Source: Adiantum capillus-veneris
Lineage: Eukaryota; Streptophyta; Polypodiopsida; Polypodiales; Pteridaceae
Assembly (NCBI GenBank): GCA_014529385.2
Contig: CM043969.1
Coordinates: 66,724,676-66,788,675, forward strand
DNA: 64,000 nt
Direction of reading: 5' to 3'
Each line of letters begins with the position of its first letter. Position 1 is the stretch's first letter. Shown one piece after another: positions 1 to 10,767 of the stretch. A model generated the notes under the pieces. It was not told where the DNA came from. It searched no databases and saw nothing but the letters and a program-made list of their open reading frames with translations. A program made the translations under genes and the position numbers.

Positions 1-37
1 TATAGCACGCAAGGATGAACAACCTAGGTACATATGG

Positions 38-1072
38 GTGAGGCTCAGGGCAGAGACGGGCAGATACCTCTACATTGCTATTTGTTACTTTCCTCCTAGT
101 ACGTCAGTATATGCATCACCTAGAGGACAATCCCCCTTTGCTATTTTGGATAATGACATATGGGAGTTTTCCAAGGATGGTGACATTATCATACTAGGGG
201 ATTTCAATGCTAGGACTGCCCACCACCAGACAATATTTTATGATATTTCCGAGGAGATGCTTAGGGTGCTGGACGTCACAGAGATGGCTCTATCCAGACT
301 ATCACAAGATGAGGAATACACTGAATCTGGCAGATACTTGATAGATATGGGAACTGCACATAGATTGGCCATTGTGAATGGCCTACAAAGATTTTCGACA
401 GCTGGAGGTTTTACTTGCTTTCCACACCGACATGGTGCCAGCACAGTGGATTATGTTATGGCCCAGCCAGGTCTCATTCCATTCTTCCAAGATTTCATGG
501 TGAGCACTAGGCCAGTTGGAGTAGCAGTTGATCATGCTATCTTGTCTTTCACCCTGACCTTTCAGTTCAGCACAGCTCCATTAGGATAAGTCCCCACACA
601 CACTCGCTATACCTTAATGAGGGAGACGGATTCTGTGTATATGGATCAGATATACAGGCAGCTATGCACCCAGGAGCCGGGACGTCCACTAGATGAACTC
701 ACTCAGATACTGACAGAGATGCTCCATGATGCAGCATCAGAGGCATACCCCCATAGCCAGCCCACACGGAGACGATATGGGAGCATGCCCCAGAACAGTT
801 GGTATGATGAGGAGTGTAGAGAGACGAGGATCAAATTACAGAGGGAAGTGCTCATGGGTATTACCACACATAGACAGTCACGGATTATCTTTCGCCGCCT
901 AGTGCAACGAAAGAAAAGGGCTTATCTATCTCAGCTAGAGCAGGATCTGTATCAGTTATTTATAAGTCAGGACTCAAGCGAAGCATGGAGGCTATTCCAT
1001 GAGCATTCACCACCACCGGCGCGGTCACCTCCACTGAGATATGGGGGGAATATGCCACATCTCTCTACATAG
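38..1072 (+). pseudogene. LINE ORF2 N-terminal part: AP-type endonuclease and linker
   Basis: The frame opens near the window start and contains the endonuclease signature GDFNAR at about 191-210, where the Asp and Asn are catalytic in the exonuclease-endonuclease-phosphatase family. The terminal motifs follow: STVDYV (about 448-465) and VDHAIL (about 529-546), where His is the general base. The in-frame stop at 587-589 interrupts an otherwise continuous frame that runs on to 1,072. The region from 617 has the basic linker typical of LINEs, with W-Y-D-E-E-C and K-K-R-A-Y segments. In an intact element this domain nicks the genomic target for target-primed reverse transcription. The first methionine is not meaningful because the 5' end is missing. 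Confidence 0.82.
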
Positions 1073-1089
1073 CATCAGGGCAACCACCT

Positions 1090-2417
1090 CTGCCGGACCC
1101 ACTAGAGACATGCCCGGAGACATGTTCTTTCTTTACTGCCGAGAGGGTAAGGAAAGCCATTGACAGGATGAAGACAAGGAGAGCACATGATCATGATAGT
1201 CTGGTAGCAGAGCACTTCATCCACGCCAGAGATATGCTTGCAGAGCTCCTAGCTATGATGTTTAATCGAGCCATGTATGAAGGCTTCCCGGAGACTTGGA
1301 GTATGTCTACGATTGTGCCTATTTTCAAGTCAGGAGATCCCATGATTCCCGCGAATTATCGCACCATCATGGTTGGTCACACATTAGCTAGGTTGTATGC
1401 ATCCGTTCTTGAGCAGGAGTTGAGTAGATGGGCACAGCGAGAGGGCATAAGAGCACCAGGGCAAGCACGTTTCAGGAGAGGTTTCTCCACTCTTGACCAG
1501 ATTCTGACACTCAAAGCTATTATTGAGGAGGGTAGACACCATGGCAAGAGGATCTATTGTAGCTTTGTGGATTTTCGCAAAGCTTTTGACACAGTGCCGA
1601 GAGCCAGACTTATACGCAGACTACATGACATGGGTGTGCCTACAGAGCTGATATGGGGTATTCTGGCTCTATACAGGACAGCGATGGGGCGGGTACGCAC
1701 CACTGAGGGAATGTCTGACATGGTCCACTCCACTATCGGAGTAAAGCAAGGATGCACCCTATCCCCGACTCTTTTTGGGATGTATGTGGATGAGTTTTCG
1801 AACTATGTAGAGCGTCAGGGAGACAGGGGGGCTCAGCTAGCAGGGACAAGGATTCCGCTGTTACTATATGATGATGATATTGTGCTGATTTTTGACTCTC
1901 CAGAGGGATGCAATGTCATTTGGATGCTCTGCATACATTTGCTCGTGACAGTGGATTGTTTGTCAATCTGGGGAAAACCAAGGTTATGGTGTTCAACACC
2001 ACACCACAATGGGTCAGGAGATTGGCACCCACATTTATGTATGGCCAGGAGACTGTGGAGTACACAGATGCATATACTTATCTTGGGGTAGTCTTCGGTG
2101 GACTGGTGTTTTCACTAAGGAGAGCATCAGAGACTAGACTGACGAGAGCATATGCAACTTTGGGAGGAGTGGAGAGAATGTGTTCGCAGGTTCAGTTTCA
2201 GTAACCGCGAACAAAGCTCTGGCTTTTTGACACTCTAGTGACTCCAGCTATGCTCTATGGAGTTCAGGTATGGGGACCCTCAGTAGACCACCATGGGAGA
2301 TTTGGCAACACAGATGGATGGAGATGGATGGCGAGGCCTCTGGTCTCTATGATCACTCGGATGATTCGCGCTAGGGCCTCAGTACCACATGAGATTATCC
2401 GAGCCGAGCTAGCCGCG
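1090..2417 (+). pseudogene. LINE ORF2 reverse transcriptase domain
   Basis: Canonical non-LTR RT blocks appear in order: NYRTIMV (about 1,354), QARFRRGFSTLDQ (about 1,461), the catalytic-Asp block VDFRKAFDTVPR (about 1,567-1,602), GVKQGCTLSP (about 1,738-1,767), and the active-site box LLLYDDDIVL (about 1,859-1,888). The frame then shifts near 1,905 into LGKTKVMVFN and YTYLGVVF (about 1,960-2,092). After a stop at 2,202-2,204 the same frame resumes with the typical LFDTLVTPAMLYGVQVWG segment. LINEs normally have [FY]ADD; here the Ala is Asp, giving YDDD. The frame is open across 1,090-1,170, so the methionine at 1,168 is not a true start. Confidence 0.9.

Positions 2418-2460
<43 letters not shown>
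2418..2460. repeat. Homopolymer tract of 43 cytosines
   Basis: An uninterrupted run of C lies inside the LINE coding region between the RT thumb region and the C-terminal domain. It changes the reading frame and would read as poly-Pro. No counterpart is expected in this protein family. It is either a real homopolymer expansion or a sequencing/assembly artefact. Confidence 0.95.
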
Positions 2461-2461
2461 A

Positions 2462-3448
2462 GTGCTGGAGGCACTGACTATATCATTATCCTTTATGCAT
2501 GGTCTATGGGATCTCCCTAGGGACAAATACGCTCGGCTTGCCTTGGAGTCATCTCGACAACTAGCTCTACAAGGCGATACAGCATGTTGGTATGGACAAA
2601 TGGTAGCATGGTTTCAGTCGCATGGTCTCAACATGGATAGATTACCTCCGCTTCAATACTCCCTAGATGCAGCCTCCCTGTCTCTCATAGGAACAGAGAT
2701 CACCAGACTCATACGCCAGGATCTGATTCAGCTAGATACCAGGAGCACATGGATACAACTGACACAGGAGTTGGGCACGAAGATGGCCTTCAATAGGGAG
2801 CATCTTCTCCAACTCATGGAGGACGGCTCTGTGACTAGGCCTGCATACATGTATACACACTTATCTCATGGGATAAGTGCGCTATTGGACAAATACACAC
2901 ATCCTCATATCAACTTCAGATCGAGACTAGCCGATTTTGAGGGGTGCCAGCAGGGGCCAGGATATGTCACCTATGTAACTTAGAGCCAGAGACAGACCTG
3001 CACTACACGTCACTGCCCGGCATACTATGAGATACACGCCCGCTTTCACTGCCTGTTCAGAGAAGGTTTCGGACCTTTTTCTAGAGTCATGAGATACAAG
3101 GATCACAGATGTCTCGCATTGTTCCTGCTAGAGCTGCGCAAACTTAGGGAGAGCTTGCTGAGGACATCAAGGGAAAGACAGTCTAAGAGACGAATCACAG
3201 ATTTCTTTACACCAGCCAGAGGAGAGCCAACGGAGCAATCATTACAGCAGATCTCAGAGCCTACTCATACTAGAGGTACGCTACTTGACCGAGCCACTAA
3301 GCTTGGCAGATCCAGACGCCCACGACCTCGCGGGGTCTCCCACTACCGACGAAGGCTGCAACAGAAGATACAAATCACTCTAGCTCGACATGCAAGACGC
3401 CCAACCAGAGTACTGACCATGGAGGAGGTCGATGAGATCCGACAGTGA
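2462..3448 (+). pseudogene. LINE ORF2 C-terminal region with Cys/His motif
   Basis: Two stretches in the same frame (2,462-2,983 and 3,000-3,448), separated by a stop, continue the LINE protein. Near 2,965-3,035 the codons for a C-x2-C...H...C cluster (C-N-L-E-P-E-T-D-L-H followed by H-C-P) are spread over two frames. This is consistent with the zinc-finger-like motif that many LINEs carry after the RT. The tail up to 3,448 is Arg-rich and ends near GAGATCCGACAGTGA. No RNase H domain is recognisable. The start is unknown because the preceding frame is broken by the poly-C tract. Confidence 0.65.
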
Positions 3449-3637
3449 CCGATGAGAGATTTCATCTGAACCCACCAACCCCGACTATTTCCTTTCTCCT
3501 TAGTGTTTTAATGTTAGTTCTTTGTAACTTTGTAATTTCTATACTCAGACATGGTATCAGATTCACCAATTGTAACTTTTTGGTCTCATAGGTCATTTTG
3601 GCCTTTTGAAGACGTTAATATAACATCTCACTTCATT

Positions 3638-3768
<131 letters not shown>

Positions 3769-3769
3769 T

Positions 3770-4829
3770 GGGTCTTTGACCCTTTGCATTAAGTAAAATC
3801 GACCATAGGTCCATACACAGGAAATATGGGAAAATCCCTAAAGATGTATGATGAGATCATGGGGACAAACCACGGGATACATCTAGGGATAAAGATACTC
3901 TAATCAGGCGGTGAAATGTAGCTATCTGGATTGTGATCAAGTCCACACAAATGCTCTATCCACCTCCAGCTTTTAAATCAAACAATAAGAGGTCTTTAAA
4001 GCTCCCCACTTTTATTGAATTTACTACTAATTATCTTGAACGTTCCAAAGGAAGACATGAAATAAACTTAATACGATGCAAAAATGAACGAACATTTTTC
4101 ATGATTCTTTTGAATGAGTAATCTTTCTCAATGAGTAAAGAAATAAGATGCCACGACTGAACAACAAAAGAAGATTTACTAGAACAAAGACGAGAAAATC
4201 TAAATAGTTGACACCATATTTAGCTAAAAGAGAGGTACTCGCAGAAATGTGAGGAATAGAGATGATATTTAAATTGGTATATTAGGGTTCAAGGCGTTTA
4301 GTGTCACAAAGTGATGGCGTGGCATGTCTAGTCCGACAAAACCCAGAAGGAAATTAAAATAAAGCAAGGACCCAAGGTTGCCAAAGAATGTTGATGTGGC
4401 AGGCTGTACGGCACCCCGCAGATTACACTGACTGCTGACATGGCACAACGTACGGAATTTCGTGATTTGGGACGCAGCTTACGACAGACAACGCTGATGC
4501 TTTTGGGACCGGAGCTTTTAGCCTGAAGCTTTTCATGTACTCCTTTTGGGCCTAAGTTCTTTAAATGAATTGCCAGGGCCTCTCTTCCTTAGATTGGTTT
4601 CAGAGCATTGAGCAGAGCGAGGACCCTTGAATGTTGTATTTTGCCAAGAAATAATATGAAAAGAAATACCGAAAGGGACGCCAAACTTTGGAGCCAATAT
4701 CTATGGGCACGGAACTACGTCGGGCTGTGTCATCTCTCTCAATTTTTATTAAATTTAGTAAGTGGTTTTTCAGCTTCTCTCATGAGTGTCGTGCCAGATT
4801 CTCGACTTGGGGTGTCCAAGTCTGTTACA
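3770..4829 (+). repeat. Probable remnant of a Ty3/gypsy 5' LTR (left boundary not resolved)
   Basis: No gene is visible in this kilobase. Its right end reads ...TTACA at 4,825-4,829 directly before a tRNA-iMet primer-binding site at 4,831, which is where a 5' LTR should end with CA. The left boundary cannot be set because no second LTR copy is present in the window. The distal part (3,770-4,300) may be unrelated DNA. Confidence 0.45.
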
Positions 4830-4830
4830 G

Positions 4831-4842
4831 TGGTATCAAAGC
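4831..4842 (+). other. Primer-binding site, initiator-Met tRNA type
   Basis: TGGTATCAAAGC differs by one base from TGGTATCAGAGC, the complement of the 3' end of plant initiator-Met tRNA. It lies just before the gag region of a Ty3/gypsy element, one base after a CA dinucleotide that would end the LTR. Confidence 0.8.
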
Positions 4843-5199
4843 TCAATCGATTTTCCTTCTACGGAGAATCCGATCCCTTCTATCACAACATACATGGATT
4901 CAATTGACGAATCCCGCAAGGAGCAAACTATTACACCTAACGAATCGGGTTCGGGTGAAAACACGTAGATTCAAATGGACGACGGCCACCTTCTGTTGAG
5001 TCGAAAGAAGAGTACGGGCCACCTCCGCCCACAGAGTATGAACGAATGGAGATGCAATGTCAACAGCACATTGATGTCTGTGCTCCGTAGATGCTCCAAT
5101 ATTCAAAAGCTCCTCAGTATGCGAAATTTTTGACCAAGCGCCCAATCGAAGAAATGCATTCTCAATGGCGTGCGACCATCAATTCACCTTTGAAGCCAG

Positions 5200-6590
5200 C
5201 TTTTAAGTAAACACCTATTCTGCAGGTGTATCCGGAGGATGAATTTGACGAAGCCGTAGCAAGGGGAGTCGACCAAGTCCTTAAGACCAAGAAGCAGCCA
5301 AGGAAACAGAGTCGAGCAGCAGACTATCCTGGCTACTTGGGTCGGAAGTCTACTTTTGCAAATGCACGAAAGACAAACAAGCATGTACGCTTTGAGGGTG
5401 TTTCCAGTTCATCCCCATCCTCTTCTGATAGTTCCGACAATTCTCCCTCCTCTGACTCCAGTGATGAGAACAGAAAGAGCAAGACAAGAAGAAAGACCGA
5501 AAGACGTGGCAAGAACAAGAAGAAGGCAAAGAAGAGCAAATCCCACCGAAGATCTCGAAAGTATTTAGACAGTTCGGAAGAAGACTCATCCTCTTCTGAG
5601 AGTTCCGACTCTGTAAGCAGACATTTTACTCTAAGAGGAAACATTTTTATCGAACCAACCAATATAATTTTCTTGAGGATAAGGGCAAGAAGAAGAAAGA
5701 TTTCAAGGAGGGTGGACAAGCCCTAAAGTTTGATACTTTTTCGGGGTTTCAAGATACTCCTAAGGTCCTCGCTTTCATCCAACAGTTTGACATAGCCTAC
5801 TCTGAAGGACACTATTCAGAGCACTCCAAGGTCACGAGGGCAGCATCTTATCTGAAGGGAAACGCACAAACAAGGTGGTCCATCCTACTGTTACGAAAGG
5901 AAGCACCAACAAAGTGGCTACAGTTCAAGCGACTTCTCAATTCTTCTTGGATCACTCAGGCATACGAACCTGATGTGATCACCGCTTAGAATCATCTTTG
6001 GATGACCAAGGAAGATACTTTGAACGTTTATTGCCAAAAAATTTGGGATACTTTTCTACCGGCCTCTTCTGTCAACCTTTAAGCAACAAATTGAGCGACT
6101 TTGTTGTGGTCTACCTAAAGAGATACGGGATTACTGTTTATTGTAAAAGTCTGAGTCCATACAAGAACTGATGGGACATGCTAAGCAAGGGTTTACAATG
6201 CATGCGGGTACACTTACGTATCACACTGATCAACTCTTGATAGCAAGTGCTGGACAAAATTCGAACAACGGTAACAGACGAAGAAAAAAACGTCAGAAAA
6301 AGAGCGATTCAATCCCTCAGTTGTCAGCAGAAGAGCGAATTAAGTTTGAATCCCTCAGTTGTCAGCAGAAGAGCGAATTAAGTATCTCAAAGAGGGGAAG
6401 TATTTCGGATATGGAGAACACGGACATGTGTCGGCTAGGTGCCCACACAAGGCACCCAGAGGACAACCGAAAGACAAGCCAGAGAGTTCCAAAGCAGTCG
6501 AAGAGCGCGGAAGAAAAGGAAAGACGAAAGCAAGGCTAGTACCAGATTGTGCGGAGACCGACCCAGATCTGAAGGACGAAAGTACCTAAC
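5200..6590 (+). pseudogene. Ty3/gypsy gag (capsid and damaged zinc knuckle)
   Basis: The N-terminal part (5,226-5,720) is rich in Ser and Lys/Arg. After a frame change near 5,720 a retrotransposon-gag (PF03732-like) segment is readable, with KFDTFSGFQDTPKVLAFI at about 5,728 and YLKGNAQTRWS at about 5,851-5,883. An in-frame stop follows near 5,987. The knuckle at about 6,388-6,441 reads K-Y-F-G-Y-G-E-H-G-H-V-S-A-R-C: the His and last Cys remain, but both leading Cys positions are Tyr. A 38 bp tandem duplication (6,311-6,348 and 6,349-6,386) shifts the frame just upstream. Gag normally forms the particle and packages RNA; this copy cannot. Confidence 0.75.
6311..6386. repeat. 38 bp tandem duplication in gag
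   Basis: The unit beginning AATCCCTCAGTTGTCAGCAG occurs at 6,311 and again at 6,349. The period is not a multiple of three, so it breaks the gag frame directly before the zinc knuckle. Confidence 0.9.
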
Positions 6591-6599
6591 TTTGCAGAG

Positions 6600-7071
6600 C
6601 ATGGGGCAAAGTGCGCGATCAGGAAGCCCTTACTTTCTTTGATGGAGGAGCTAAGCCCAACATCATTTCAACCGAATTGGCCGCTCGACTTGGAATTACG
6701 TCTGAGGAAATGGGATCACTGGCCAAGGCAGTTCTAGCGACACCCGGACGAGATGTTGCCATTGCACCAATCATTGGTAAACTTCGGTTGCATTGTCAGG
6801 GTATTTAAGACACAAGGACTTCTATATCATGCCTTTGCAAGGGTGTGATGTCCTCCTAAGAATCCCTTGGTTCTACAAGAACAAGGCCGTGTTCGATTAT
6901 AGGGCAAGGAAAGCCATCTTGAAGAATGAGAAGGGCAAAGAGATTGTACTTGATGTCAAACTGAAGGGCCAATCCATCCCAGTCCATCCCACTTGTATGG
7001 GCTTCAACCGTTTCCAAATTAATGAAATCCAATCTTTTTGTTTACTTGATCTTCTTGAAAGAACTGAATGA
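6600..7071 (+). pseudogene. Ty3/gypsy aspartic protease (retropepsin) region
   Basis: The segment starting near 6,611 reads ALTFFDGGAKPNIIS, matching the retropepsin active-site pattern (l-D-[ST]-G-A-x-x-N-f-I); Asp is kept while the Ser/Thr is Gly. After a stop near 6,806 the frame resumes with the second half, including GCDVLLRIPWFYKNKAVFDY (about 6,841-6,900), the typical D-v-L-L-G-x-x-W-l block. The enzyme would cut the gag-pol polyprotein. The internal stop makes this copy non-functional. Confidence 0.8.
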
Positions 7072-7194
7072 TAATCAAACGTCAAGTATATCGGACCTCG
7101 AAAAAGAATGACAAAATTTTCTCCAAGCTCAAGCTAATTATTTCTATGAAGGCTTACCAGGCGAGTTACCTCCTTCACATTCTGAAGATCACAC

Positions 7195-7540
7195 AATTGA
7201 CTTGATTTCCCGGAGTACCACCACCAAAACGGCCACCTTATCCAATTAGTCAAGCCCAAAATGAAGAAATAACGTACCATGTGAAAGAACTTCTTGAGAA
7301 GGGTCTCATACAACTGAGTACTTCACTTTTTTGTTCGCCTATGTTGCTGGTTTTAAAGAAAGATGAATTTGGAGAATGTGCATTGACTATAGAGCTCTCA
7401 ACAAAATCACCATCAAGAACAGATTCCCTATCCCAAGGATCGATGATATGCTAGACAGACTTCAGGGTTCTACTTGCTTTAGCAAAACCTATAGTGTAGC
7501 CACTGAATTACAAATGGAACTATGTGTATCGTAATCCATC
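7195..7540 (+). pseudogene. Ty3/gypsy reverse transcriptase, N-terminal third only
   Basis: Translation in shifting frames gives PPRPPYPIS, then a block beginning VKELLEKGLIQLSTS, then [20 protein letters not shown] (about 7,384-7,443) and [13 protein letters not shown]. These are the first blocks of gypsy RT, up to the position where the first catalytic Asp block should begin. The similarity ends near 7,540, so the YVDD box, RNase H and integrase are missing. The missing part is not found immediately downstream. Confidence 0.75.
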
Positions 7541-8830
7541 AGAATCCATAACAAAGAACTAACTCATATCTGATGAACAACATCAAAAGCATATACCTAG
7601 ATGAATCCAGGATTAGCCCAAATTCACCTGTAAAGGAAAGAGCAAGATATAGACCCATGATAGTCACCCACAAGACAATATAACCATCGGCTCCATCATG
7701 CATAGTATTGACTAAATACCACGACATCCCCACTAGATCTCGTGACCCAATGGAATTCACCACCACAAAGTGGAAGCTTACCAAAGTCTGGAACCTAAAG
7801 GCTCATCTCTAGAACAGGACCATCTCCAAGGAAGAACACCTTCACGAAAGTTAAAACAGCTCTGTATAAGCAATAGCATATAATCGGTACTTGTTAAATA
7901 AGAAGACTTTGGAGCACATCTTGACAGTGAACGACGCCCATGGCAGTAAATTGCCACAGCCAAAGGGGGGGACAATGTGATCCGCAACAATGTCCCAAGT
8001 CCTCTATTGCTTATCCGTCCCTAAGACACAGGTGTGTCACAAATATCACTCCTCTGCCTTCACATAGAGTGCAACTCATGATCCGCTCGACTTTCAACTT
8101 GTTGCGGGGTGAATGAAAGGATGGGCCAGGTCCTAACTGTCCCAACTACACACACTTGCATTATCGAGCTTAGAAACAGCAACAAAAAGGCTATAAGAAT
8201 AAAGAGGTTAAGGTTACCTACAAGAGGATAAGGGTAAGGTGGAAGAAATACGAGTCACCACTCACGAATCCGAATGAGCTACCTAGTTGTGGTGACAGTA
8301 GGGCTATTAGGCTACAACCACGTACTCTTAATTGGTGGGGAGGATAGGGATCGCGGTGGCAATTTGGGCTATGCTACACGTAATGAATACATGCAGGATG
8401 GTGCAAGTGGCAGGCGATGAGGATAAGGGCAGAGTGGCCGGTTGTTGCCCTAGAGATACAAGGAGCGTGCAAGGGCATGGGCGGGGGACGGTTGCTTGCA
8501 GACAAGCATATCCTAAGCAATCCACACGTCATACCCCCTCCGGAATCAATGACAGCCTATGTACTGATGAGCGTGCGGCGGTGTGTGCAAGTGAAAGAGC
8601 ACGCGAGGAAGTGCAGTGTGTGAGCAGAGAGGGGAGGCGAAGAGCAGCAGGAGAGGAAGCGCTAGCAGAAGAAGAGGGAGAGAGAGAGAGCTCACGTTTT
8701 TGGGAAAAACTCAATAAGTGAGTTTTGGGTTTTCCCACTTTTATTATAAGTGACCTTTAAAAAATGTGTCCAGGTTCAATCAAAGTATAAAAATGTACAA
8801 AAAGGGGTTATTTAGGCCTTTAACCCAACA
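7540..8830 (-). repeat. Minus-strand copia LTR (right end at 8,830) plus unassigned sequence
   Basis: The complement of 8,830 reading downward starts TGTTGGGTTAAAGGCC and is preceded by AGTGGGAGGT (complement of 8,831-8,840). That is a polypurine tract followed by an LTR start for the minus-strand copia element at 8,840-10,090. The far LTR end is not resolved and may lie anywhere from about 8,100 to 7,540. The region also holds an imperfect inverted repeat at 8,702-8,737 (GGGAAAAACTC and its partner). Open frames at 8,332-8,721 lie in this LTR and are unlikely to be genes. Confidence 0.6.
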
Positions 8831-8839
8831 ACCTCCCAC

Positions 8840-10090
8840 TTAAAGGCATAAATGGCGCCTTTAAGCTACGTGACTCCCACCATCTCTATGCATAGATGAT
8901 GATGTGCTTTGGGTAAGCACTTAGTGAGAGCATCGGCTGGATTTTGTGATGTATGGACCTTAACCAATGTAATAAGGCCATCCTCAAGCACTTCTCGTAT
9001 GAAGTGATACCGCACATCAATATGCTTTGTGCGTGCATGAAACATGGCATTCTTTGCCAAACATATGGCACTCTGGCTATCACAACCAAGCATAGGTGCC
9101 TTGGCAAGCAAACCAAACTCACTGCATAGGCGTGCTAACCAAATAGCTTCTTTGGAAGCCTCAGTGGCTGAAATTCAGCCTCTGTCGTAGACAATGCAAC
9201 AATCTTTTGCAATCTAGAACACCGTGAAACAGCACCTCCCGCAAGAGTAAATACATAGCCACTTGTGGATTTCCGTGTATCCACATCACCAGCCATGTCA
9301 GAGTCACAAAATCCCTTCAACTCCATTGGTCCTTTACCATAGCAGAGGCATTTGTTTTTAGTCCCTTTCAAGTACCTCATAATGGACTTCACTGCATCCC
9401 AATGCAACCTGCCTGGATTAGCCATAAACCGGCTCACAACTCCCATTGCATAGGCTATGTCAGGCCTAGTAGCGACCATAGCATACATAAGTGAACCACA
9501 AGCTGAAGCATAAGGCACACTTTGCATGTCATTGGCTTCTTCCTTTGACTTGGGACAATCATCCTTGGAGATTTTAACATATGGTTGTAATGGCACACCA
9601 AGAGGCTTTGCTTCAGTCATGTTAAATCTGTCCAGCACCTTTTCAATGTACTTTTCTTGCGACAAATACAATAGGCGCTTGTCTCTTTGCCGTGTAACGC
9701 GCACTCCAAGTATATGTTCAGTTGCCCCAAGGTCTGCATGGCTTTTTTTGTAACCATGTTTAAGCATGAAGCGATCAAACTTCTTGTACCACTGTCTACA
9801 TGATTGTTTGAGTCCATACAAGCTTCTATTGAGCATACATACCAAATGTTCCTTGCCAGGGATGACAAAACCCTCAGGTTGCTTCATGTAAAGCTCTTCT
9901 TCCACATCACCATGCAAGAAAGCGGTATGTAAATCCATTTGGTCCATTTCCAAATCAAGAGCAACCACTATGGCAAACAATACACGCAAAGTGGTCATCT
10001 TCACAACAGGAGAGAACACTTCCTGAAAGTCTATGCCCTTGGTTTGAACATATCCCTTTGCAACAAGCCTTGCCTTATACTTGGGTTTTG
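8840..10090 (-). pseudogene. Ty1/copia reverse transcriptase and RNase H, YVDD box deleted
   Basis: Read on the minus strand, homology begins at [19 protein letters not shown] (about 10,088) and runs through MDLHTAFLHGDVEEELYM and CMLNRSLYGLKQS to HGYKKSHAD. It then jumps directly to LGATEHILGVRV near 9,733. The usual stretch between these two blocks, containing LLLYVDDM, is absent, and the frame stays open across the join. Downstream are YLSQEKYIEKVL, ATRPDIAYAMGVVSRFM, RYLKGT and RNase H motifs FCDSDMAGDVDTRKSTSGY and ALSTTEAEF. A frameshift near 9,130-9,170 leads to the tail DSQSAICLAKN...HIDVRYHFIREV...NPADALTK (to 8,866). RT activity is excluded by loss of the catalytic Asp pair. Sequence above about 10,090 in the same open frame is not copia-like. 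Confidence 0.88.
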
Positions 10091-10279
10091 CATCAACATG
10101 TACAACCGGAATGAATGGATCAAACGACCACACGCCTAAAAAAGTGTTCAAGCCAATGTGGAAGCTACCATATGCTTTAGCAGTCACTAAGAGACCGCAC
10201 GCAAGTTGGTGTCCTATCAGAAGGTAGCGGTAGCAGCTGCTATCCACTCCCAAACACAGCTGCAACTGAAAGCGCAACT

Positions 10280-10767
10280 ATTAAGCAAGTTCCAACAGCT
10301 CTTTCGTGTCAGATCAATACCAAACAATGCAGAAGGTCAAGAGAGGTTGTAGTTTGATAATGCAGCCGACACAGGGCTGAAATCAGAGAAACCAACGGCA
10401 TACATGACCACAAGACAATGCCAAAAGTGAGCGGAGACAAGTGGTGGGAAAGGCACCGGATCCCTAACCTTATATCGGTAAGATCAGGGACATATACCCC
10501 GAGCACCCCCTCTCCCTCTCTCTTCTCCTACAAAACCCAAGCATGTCCACAAAGACCACAAGTTCCTGCGAAAACGTTGGAGCAAGTGGAATAGGAGGGC
10601 TTTTAGCGATGGAGTGGCGTAAAAGGCTAGCGCTACTCCCTCCAACCAAAAACACAAGTTGAGAAAACACGCAAGTGGACGAAGCAAGGATTCCTCCAAA
10701 TTTGACGTATGTTCACCAAGAGACCACAAGTTCCTCCTAAAACGTTGGAGCGAGTGGAATACACGTA
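10280..10767. repeat. Unassigned stretch with a ~50 bp direct repeat
   Basis: No gene is recognised. A 50 bp segment at 10,544-10,593 (containing GACCACAAGTTCCTGCGAAA and ACGTTGGAGCAAGTGGAATA) recurs with a few changes at 10,710-10,761, about 166 bp later. The two minus-strand open frames here share a short peptide only because of this duplication. Confidence 0.7.

Larger units (their letters stand above)
1..3540 (+). mobile_element. LINE (non-LTR retrotransposon), 5' end outside window, degenerate
   Basis: The order AP-type endonuclease, linker, reverse transcriptase, C-terminal Cys/His region is that of a plant or animal non-LTR retrotransposon. The 5' end lies beyond the window edge. Lesions seen: an in-frame stop at 587-589, a frame change in a G run near 1,040, another near 1,905, a stop at 2,202-2,204, a frame change across the poly-C tract at 2,418-2,460, and a further shift near 2,970-3,010. 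The downstream (TC)n(TA)n tract from 3,641 may have grown from the element tail, but no poly-A tail or target-site duplication can be identified. The element is dead as it stands. Confidence 0.9.
4843..7540 (+). mobile_element. Ty3/gypsy retrotransposon fragment: gag, protease, start of RT
   Basis: After the primer-binding site come the gag region (5,200-6,590), a retropepsin (6,600-7,070) and the first third of a reverse transcriptase (about 7,195-7,540), the order of a Ty3/gypsy element. Homology stops abruptly near 7,540. Integrase and the 3' LTR are absent here. The integrase tail at 10,768 is on the same strand and could be a displaced part of a related element, but nothing proves they were one copy. 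Many stops and frameshifts are present. Confidence 0.82.

Noticed and set aside
5333-5719. Minus-strand open frame of 128 codons with Leu/Ser/Glu-rich composition
   Set aside because: It is the antisense of the Ser/Lys-rich gag N-terminus on the plus strand, whose sense reading fits a gypsy element.
8332-8721. 129-codon plus-strand open frame
   Set aside because: It lies inside the minus-strand copia LTR and shows no motif; open by composition.
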